Below, piece after piece: positions 4,750-8,327 of a stretch of DNA of 8,327 bases. Below the pieces are notes generated by a model. The model searched no databases. It had not been told where the DNA came from and saw only the letters and a list, made by a program, of their open reading frames with translations. Source of the DNA: Candidatus Woesearchaeota archaeon. GTDB taxonomy: Archaea > Nanobdellota > Nanobdellia > Woesearchaeales > DSVV01. Numbering within the stretch: the first letter of the stretch is position 1; each line of letters opens with the position of its first letter. The position numbers were made by a program, and so were the translations under genes. The stretch lies in the NCBI GenBank assembly GCA_016205905.1, contig JACQSP010000081.1, positions 1 to 8,327 on the forward strand, written 5' to 3'.

Positions 4750-5007
4750 ATGTGCAAGAAACTATTCAATAAAATAAAAATATGGTGGAACCTGAGAAAA
4801 GCAAAAAAGCTTGAGCAGGTTAATGTTCCTAGCTTGAAATCATTAGAGACAGAGCTTAAGCAGTTTATGAAAGAATCGCAGGATCTGAAAAAGAATATTA
4901 ACAGGCCAGCGAAAAAAAATGATGTGAAAGCAAAAACAACAATTAAAGTAAAGATTTCAAAAATTAAAAAGCTAAAAGTTGAATCAAAGAAATCTAAGAA
5001 AAGATAA
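4750..5007 (+). CDS. 85-residue Lys-rich basic protein
   Basis: About a third of the residues are Lys. The N-terminus (1-22) has aromatic and basic residues including WW at 12-13. The middle (28-48) is a probable amphipathic helix, and the last 30 residues are strings of Lys, Val, Ile and Ser. The charge suggests nucleic-acid or acidic-surface binding. The leaderless promoter at 4720-4727 supports the start and that the gene is expressed. I do not recognise a family. The gene ends 20 bases before the convergent stop of the PIN gene. AT-rich DNA favours Lys codons, so the composition alone is weak evidence of function. Confidence 0.65.
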   Translation: MCKKLFNKIKIWWNLRKAKKLEQVNVPSLKSLETELKQFMKESQDLKKNINRPAKKNDVKAKTTIKVKISKIKKLKVESKKSKKR

Positions 5008-5027
5008 GAATTCTACAATAAACCATT

Positions 5028-5729
5028 CTACGTCAAAATCTTAATCACTTTGTAAATCTCATCCCTGCTGATAGAACAGCCGTTTAATTTTATTCCCCAC
5101 AATGCACCTTCCAAAACAGCCTTATCCAAATCTTTTATTATCTTTTTCTCGTCCTGAAGCAGATACCTGTCCAACAACCCTAACTTATAAGCAACAGACA
5201 CTAATTCTGCACTTCGTATAACTTTTAAACCGCTTAGCTCTTTCTTTATATAATCCAAATTTACCTGATTTACCTCAATTTTAGTATGCAGTTTCATAGA
5301 TAATGTTGTTGCTATGCTTTCTGGATCCTCAATTAGCATCCTGCCTGTTCTTTCGTCTATAACAATAGTGTCTGATTGAAGGTATATGGCAGTTGCGATT
5401 GTTTCAATCTCGCCGGAATGGACTATTTTTATCCAATTTCCGTCTGCTTTAAAAGTATTATTTGCCCTGTCTAATAATTGCTGGGCAATCTGTGTTATTC
5501 GCTCATCTTTTATGGTTTTTAAAATGCCTTTGGTAATAAACGGCAAGACCTGCAATGCTTCAAACTTGTATTTTTTCGTGGACAATGGCTTGTCAATAAG
5601 CTCTTCGTAAACACTTTTAGTTATATAAAAATTTCCATGAAATTTTTCGTATAGCGGTTCCAGTAACCATAATAAATTATTCAAAGTCAAACTTATTACT
5701 GGTCCTGTGTCAAATATTAATGCTTTCAT
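5028..5729 (-). CDS. PIN-domain nuclease
   Basis: This 233-residue protein opens with a PIN fold. The acidic residues that would bind metal are Asp7 in IFDTGP, Glu42/43 in SVYEELI, Glu107 or Glu109 in HSGEIETIA, and Asp125 in IVIDERTGR. PIN proteins are Mg/Mn-dependent RNases; many are toxins, others process RNA. A helical extension (about 155-233) makes it longer than the usual toxin of about 130-150 residues, so a role in RNA metabolism is a real alternative. It follows, 123 bases downstream and on the same strand, a protein with a helix-turn-helix, an order common in archaeal PIN toxin-antitoxin pairs. No strong ribosome site precedes the ATG at 5729. A TATA-like TTTAATTATA lies at 5765-5774 on the minus strand, so it may also have its own promoter. 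Confidence 0.8.
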   Translation of the reverse strand: MKALIFDTGPVISLTLNNLLWLLEPLYEKFHGNFYITKSVYEELIDKPLSTKKYKFEALQVLPFITKGILKTIKDERITQIAQQLLDRANNTFKADGNWIKIVHSGEIETIATAIYLQSDTIVIDERTGRMLIEDPESIATTLSMKLHTKIEVNQVNLDYIKKELSGLKVIRSAELVSVAYKLGLLDRYLLQDEKKIIKDLDKAVLEGALWGIKLNGCSISRDEIYKVIKILT

Positions 5730-5852
5730 TTTTTTAGTTTCCGTTAATTAAATCTGAAATCATGTATAATTAAAGTAAAAAACCTGCCAACAATCTGCAA
5801 CTTAAAGCCACTGCATTTGCTTTCATTCGCTTTTTAAGTAAATAAAATATAA

Positions 5853-6395
5853 CTAAAGCCCGAATAATGCATTAGTATGCTCCAATCGCTTTTTTATAGT
5901 TATCTTCTCGACAAAAGTATCAGGAATCTTTGTGTGGCCAATATACCCCATAAGTTCCCATTGCGAAATTCCGAGCAATTGGGCAGTCTGGCCCAATGAA
6001 ATGCCATGTTCATAAATCTTAGATGCTTTTTTTACGTTTGCTTCATCAATGATATGCTGAATATAAAGATTCAACTGCGAATCTGTTTTTGAAAGAAGTG
6101 CGATAAGTTTATGTATATCTTTAGTATATTTGTTAACTTTATAACGCTGAAGATGGGTAACTGCTTTTTTAAGTATAGAAATAATTCTTGCATCAATATA
6201 ATTCTCTCTTTGAATTATTTTAGACATGGCAAACACAATAACAGCAGTGCTGATAGAATATTCATCCTGAAATATAGATGCTGTGTGAATAATGTGATCG
6301 CTCAATTCTCTCAATCCCATTATATTTCTTCTTTCAAGATGGGTTATTACCTCTTTTAATACAGAAATAACCTCTAACCTTACTTCTTCAATCAT
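5853..6395 (-). CDS. helix-turn-helix protein with internal duplication, antitoxin-like
   Basis: This is a 180-residue, largely helical protein. Residues 9-38 and 71-100 are copies of one helical unit (VISVLKEVITHLERR against IISILKKAVTHLQRY), and the duplication is still visible in the DNA (6150-6184 against 6336-6370). The C-terminal part holds a helix-turn-helix (about 122-155, with HGISLGQTAQLLGISQWEL), like that of UPF0175-type antitoxins and related regulators. It precedes the PIN gene on the same strand, so an antitoxin or regulator of that nuclease is plausible but unproved. The start at 6395 lacks a ribosome site and lies about 25 nt after a TATA element (6417-6426), consistent with a leaderless transcript. 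Confidence 0.7.
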   Translation of the reverse strand: MIEEVRLEVISVLKEVITHLERRNIMGLRELSDHIIHTASIFQDEYSISTAVIVFAMSKIIQRENYIDARIISILKKAVTHLQRYKVNKYTKDIHKLIALLSKTDSQLNLYIQHIIDEANVKKASKIYEHGISLGQTAQLLGISQWELMGYIGHTKIPDTFVEKITIKKRLEHTNALFGL

Positions 6396-6416
6396 GATAA
6401 TTAATATGGAATTTAT

Positions 6417-6426
6417 TCTTTAAAAA
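6417..6426 (-). promoter_or_regulatory. TATA element of the HTH-PIN pair (leaderless)
   Basis: TTTTTAAAGA on the minus strand is centred about 26 nt before the ATG at 6395, with no ribosome site between. The spacing fits a leaderless start. Confidence 0.45.
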
Positions 6427-6498
6427 TTGTTTGTTTTTTAGTTGGGTTTTATTTTCTTTTTCAGTTTTTTTCATCATTTTTAATGTGAGAAAAAACAG

Positions 6499-6522
6499 TT
6501 TCTTAAACATTTTCTTAAACGA
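6499..6522 (+). promoter_or_regulatory. two tandem 12-bp repeats just upstream of the arvA TATA box
   Basis: TTTCTTAAACAT (6499-6510) is followed without gap by TTTCTTAAACGA (6511-6522), identical at 10 of 12 positions. The second copy ends about where the BRE of the next promoter begins. Tandem sites in this place are typical of activator or repressor binding. The factor is unknown. Confidence 0.5.
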
Positions 6523-6526
6523 AAAG

Positions 6527-6537
6527 TATATATATAA
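6527..6537 (+). promoter_or_regulatory. arvA TATA box (leaderless)
   Basis: GTATATATATA is centred about 29 nt before the ATG at 6561, preceded by purine-rich GAAAA that could be a BRE. No ribosome site lies before the ATG. This is the strongest promoter-like sequence in the window and should drive all three arv genes. Confidence 0.7.
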
Positions 6538-6560
6538 CAAAAACATCTGCAAATATTGAA

Positions 6561-7193
6561 ATGATAACCTTAATGCAGAAATTTATCCGAAGTATTTTTG
6601 GAGATTTTTTTGGCAAAAGAAAAAATCTCAAGATTGGATTATATGGATCCCCAAATGGTGGGAAAACAACACTTGCCAACAAGATTTGTATAGATTGGTT
6701 AGGAGAGGAAATGGGTTCTGTTTCTAGTGTCGCGCATGAAACAAGAGAGATACAGATAAAGGAACAGGTAACTATAAAATCAAAAGGCAAAGAACTATCA
6801 TTCAACCTTGTTGATACGCCTGGTATCGCAACTAAAATAGATTATGAAGATTTTATTAAAGTTGGCATGAAAGAAAATGAGGCGAAAAACAGGGCAAAAG
6901 AAGCAACAAAAGGTGTCATTGATGCTATAAAATGGCTGGATGACATGGATGTAGTAGTAATTGTTTTAGATGCAACAAAAGACCCATACACACAGGTAAA
7001 CATCACAATTGTAGGCAATCTTCAAGCTAGAGACATTCCTGTATTGCTTGTGGCTAATAAAATCGACCTGAAAAAAGCAGACATAAAAATGATTCAGTCT
7101 GCATTCCCTCAGTATGATGTAGTTGGCATTTCCGCAAAATATGGCAATAACATTGAAGAGTTTTACGAAAGCCTTTTCAAGATAAGCAAGTAA
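6561..7193 (+). CDS. arvA: Era/Ras-like small GTPase ArvA (OapA)
   Basis: This 210-residue GTPase has all G motifs: the P-loop GSPNGGKTT (29-37), a G2 Thr probably T61, DTPG (85-88), NKID (166-169) and SAK (191-193). An N-terminal helix MQKFIRSIFGDFF (5-17), followed by basic residues, could hold it on the membrane. An insert between G3 and G4 (about 92-126) is charged and helical. In Haloferax this GTPase (ArvA, earlier called origin-associated protein A) is needed for extracellular vesicle formation, and it is found across Euryarchaeota with the same two partners. The identity here rests on the motifs plus the exact three-gene order, and the function in this lineage is inferred. The start is set by the leaderless promoter at 6527-6537; Met5 is the only close alternative. 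Confidence 0.88.
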   Translation: MITLMQKFIRSIFGDFFGKRKNLKIGLYGSPNGGKTTLANKICIDWLGEEMGSVSSVAHETREIQIKEQVTIKSKGKELSFNLVDTPGIATKIDYEDFIKVGMKENEAKNRAKEATKGVIDAIKWLDDMDVVVIVLDATKDPYTQVNITIVGNLQARDIPVLLVANKIDLKKADIKMIQSAFPQYDVVGISAKYGNNIEEFYESLFKISK

Positions 7194-7319
7194 TGTGCGC
7201 AAGTAAAAAGTAGATAAGCAATCAAAAAATAGAATAATCCAATCATTAAAATTATTAAGATAAGCATAAAGAGAGATTATCCAATTACCAAAACAAAACC
7301 AAATAGGTGAATCATAAAG

Positions 7320-7697
7320 ATGTTAACATTGCAATTTATGCCTTTTGATGAAATAGAAAGATTGTCTTCAGACAAGAGAGTTTCTAAACTTTTGGAGATT
7401 GTAAAAGAGAACAAGATTCTCCTTCTTGAAGGAAGGTTAAAAAAAGAGGAAGAAGCAGAATTAATTAAAAGAACTATGGAAACCATAGACGATGATTTCA
7501 AAGGCATAGAAATCGGCGTCATATACCCAAAAGACAAGGATGTGGATTTCCTGAACAAAATCAGAGAAAACATGATAAATTTTCTTTTAGGCGACAGAAG
7601 AGGTTTTACTGTAATGGGGCCTGCAACAATAGTTAAAGAAATAAAACAAGATCCGAATAAGATTCAGTTATTCACAACACCTAATTTTCCTAAATAA
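7320..7697 (+). CDS. arvB: DUF2073 / OapB-ArvB family protein
   Basis: This 125-residue protein is recognised by family-typical segments: ILLLEGRLKKEEEAELIKRTM (33-53), a central KGIEIGVIYP (61-70), and GFTVMGPATIVKEIKQDPNK (95-114). It is predicted soluble and mixed alpha/beta. Its biochemical role is unknown; in haloarchaea the gene is a constant partner of the ArvA GTPase. It begins 126 bases after arvA with no T run between, so co-transcription is likely. AGGTGA lies nine bases before the ATG, a slightly long but usable spacing. It could regulate the GTPase cycle or bind the membrane-bound GTPase, but nothing in the sequence shows which. Confidence 0.82.
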   Translation: MLTLQFMPFDEIERLSSDKRVSKLLEIVKENKILLLEGRLKKEEEAELIKRTMETIDDDFKGIEIGVIYPKDKDVDFLNKIRENMINFLLGDRRGFTVMGPATIVKEIKQDPNKIQLFTTPNFPK

Positions 7698-7749
7698 AAA
7701 ATAAATAAAGGAGATAAAAAACACTTCGTCAAAACAAAAGAGGTAAACC

Positions 7750-8142
7750 ATGCCCCACCAATGCGTTAGATGTAACAACATGTATGACGATGGTTCAAGC
7801 GAGATTCTTAACGGATGTAATTGCGGCGGCAAACTTTTCTTCTATGTAAAAAAAGAAGCGCTTGAAAAAAAGCAGCAGCAGCTAAAATTAAGCACAGAAG
7901 AGCAGCAGCAGATAGAGAAAGATGTCTGTGATATAATCGGCGTCGATAAAGATGATTTGGAGCATCCTGTAATTCTTGATTTGGAAACAATACAGATTAT
8001 GCAGCCAGGCAAATTTCATGTAGACCTTGTAAAATTATTCAACAAAAAGAATCCGCTCGTCTACAAGCTTGAAGAAGGCAAATATGTAATAGACCTTGCT
8101 GAAAGTTTTAAAAGAGATAAGGATTTCAAGAAAGCAAAGTAA
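7750..8142 (+). CDS. arvC: zinc-ribbon protein OapC-ArvC family
   Basis: This 130-residue protein has an N-terminal zinc ribbon: Cys5 and Cys8 (CVRC) with Cys23 and Cys25 (GCNCGGKLF). A Gln/Lys-rich linker or coiled coil (39-58) encoded by CAG repeats follows. The C-terminal domain contains ILDLETIQIMQPGKFHVDLVKLF (75-97) and GKYVIDL (110-116), the conserved core of the COG3364-type family. It is the third member of the arvABC set. GAGGT lies five bases before the ATG, and the gap from arvB is 52 bases. The zinc ribbon may mediate protein or nucleic-acid contact. The function is inferred only from its fixed partnership with ArvA and ArvB. Confidence 0.85.
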   Translation: MPHQCVRCNNMYDDGSSEILNGCNCGGKLFFYVKKEALEKKQQQLKLSTEEQQQIEKDVCDIIGVDKDDLEHPVILDLETIQIMQPGKFHVDLVKLFNKKNPLVYKLEEGKYVIDLAESFKRDKDFKKAK

Positions 8143-8181
8143 ATCATAAATGGACTATGTATTTGTTTAGTAGATTTCTTG

Positions 8182-8188
8182 TTTTTTT
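8182..8188 (+). terminator. oligo-T terminator after arvC
   Basis: T7 lies about 40 bases after the arvC stop, followed by TAATATCTTTCTC. There is no clear hairpin, as is usual for archaeal terminators. Confidence 0.5.
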
Positions 8189-8253
8189 AATATCTTTCTC
8201 GCTCTTAACACGAACTATGGATGAAGCCCATCATCTTATGAAGAATTAATTTT

Positions 8254-8262
8254 TTTAAAATA
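8254..8262 (+). promoter_or_regulatory. TATA box of the gene at the right edge
   Basis: TTTAAAATA within an AT-only run, followed by a sharp change to GC-richer sequence at about 8294, predicts a start near 8284. The pattern (AT-rich promoter, then stable RNA) agrees with the rRNA call that follows. Confidence 0.5.
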
Positions 8263-8280
8263 GTTATAGGACAAAATAAA

Positions 8281-8327
8281 CTAACTAATAATCATGAGAC
8301 GGGTGGATTCGCCTTGGAAATGAACAA
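8281..8327 (+). rRNA. probable 5' end of 23S rRNA (cut by the window edge)
   Basis: The sequence GAGACGGGTGGATTCGCC (8296-8313) followed by TTGGAAATGAAC resembles the start of large-subunit rRNA, where bacteria have CACGGTGGATGCCCTGG followed by a region ending GATGAAGG. The segment before it (CTAACTAATAATCATGAG) is in the place of the 5' strand that pairs with the 3' end of 23S. No start codon or ribosome site gives a protein here; the ATG at 8294 reads only nine codons. About 47 bases are too few for certainty, and the comparison is from memory of the consensus. No 16S or tRNA precedes it, so 16S and 23S would be unlinked, as in Nanoarchaeum. Confidence 0.5.

Noticed and set aside
5742..5756. 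ATTAAATCTGAAA near the PIN promoter resembling the hairpin arm at 134-146
   Set aside because: It matches at 12 of 13 AT-rich positions without any partner arm nearby; probably chance.
5770..5826. 18-codon minus-strand ORF between the HTH and PIN genes as a leader peptide
   Set aside because: It has no ribosome site or promoter at the right place, and an ORF this short is expected by chance.
8218..8236. C/D-box RNA or hairpin around GGATGAAGCCCATC
   Set aside because: The stem is only four base pairs and there is no D box; I could not support an RNA gene.
8294..8323. Start of a protein gene at ATG 8294
   Set aside because: The frame stops after nine codons; the sequence looks more like structural RNA.

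Overview
The window reads as a piece of an AT-rich archaeal chromosome, most likely a DPANN lineage of the Woesearchaeota/Pacearchaeota kind. This placement is inferred, not proved. Supporting it are an archaeal three-gene set at the right end (Era-like GTPase, DUF2073 protein, zinc-ribbon protein; the arvABC/oapABC set of Euryarchaeota), a TrmB-type regulator, TATA boxes placed about 25-29 nt before start codons (leaderless transcripts) mixed with GGTG/GGAGG ribosome sites, oligo-T terminators, small proteins, and a triosephosphate isomerase of the bacterial length class, which suggests transfer.

Positions 1-1360 look like accessory DNA. One HAD-like gene (282-980, minus strand) sits between two groups of strong inverted repeats. 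Both groups contain the same 12-bp palindrome arms (TGTCGGACATAA / TTATGTCCGACA) around different interiors (76-195 and 1179-1219). The HAD gene ends on a perfect A_AAA_AAG heptamer directly before its stop. The -1 frame beyond it encodes an acidic tail whose VIEPEET motif recurs 64 bp further on.

Positions 1360-2838 form a minus-strand operon: a 41-residue tail-anchored-like membrane peptide (2713-2838), a SAM-dependent methyltransferase (2019-2696), and a secreted beta-strand-rich protein ending in Phe (1360-2019). The last two overlap by one base. A divergent intergenic region with palindromes separates this operon from a TrmB-like regulator (3042-3764), which converges on tpiA (3804-4550, minus).

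Positions 4551-6395 hold a large imperfect hairpin between divergent promoters, a leaderless gene for an 85-residue Lys-rich protein, and a minus-strand pair. The pair is an HTH protein with an internal duplication, followed by a PIN-domain nuclease, an arrangement resembling toxin-antitoxin modules.

Positions 6499-8142 hold arvA-arvB-arvC, the small-GTPase operon linked to extracellular vesicle formation in haloarchaea. It starts from a leaderless promoter preceded by two tandem 12-bp repeats. The last ~50 bases, behind a fresh TATA box, resemble the 5' end of a 23S rRNA gene cut by the window edge. If so, 23S is transcribed from its own promoter and is not preceded by 16S here.
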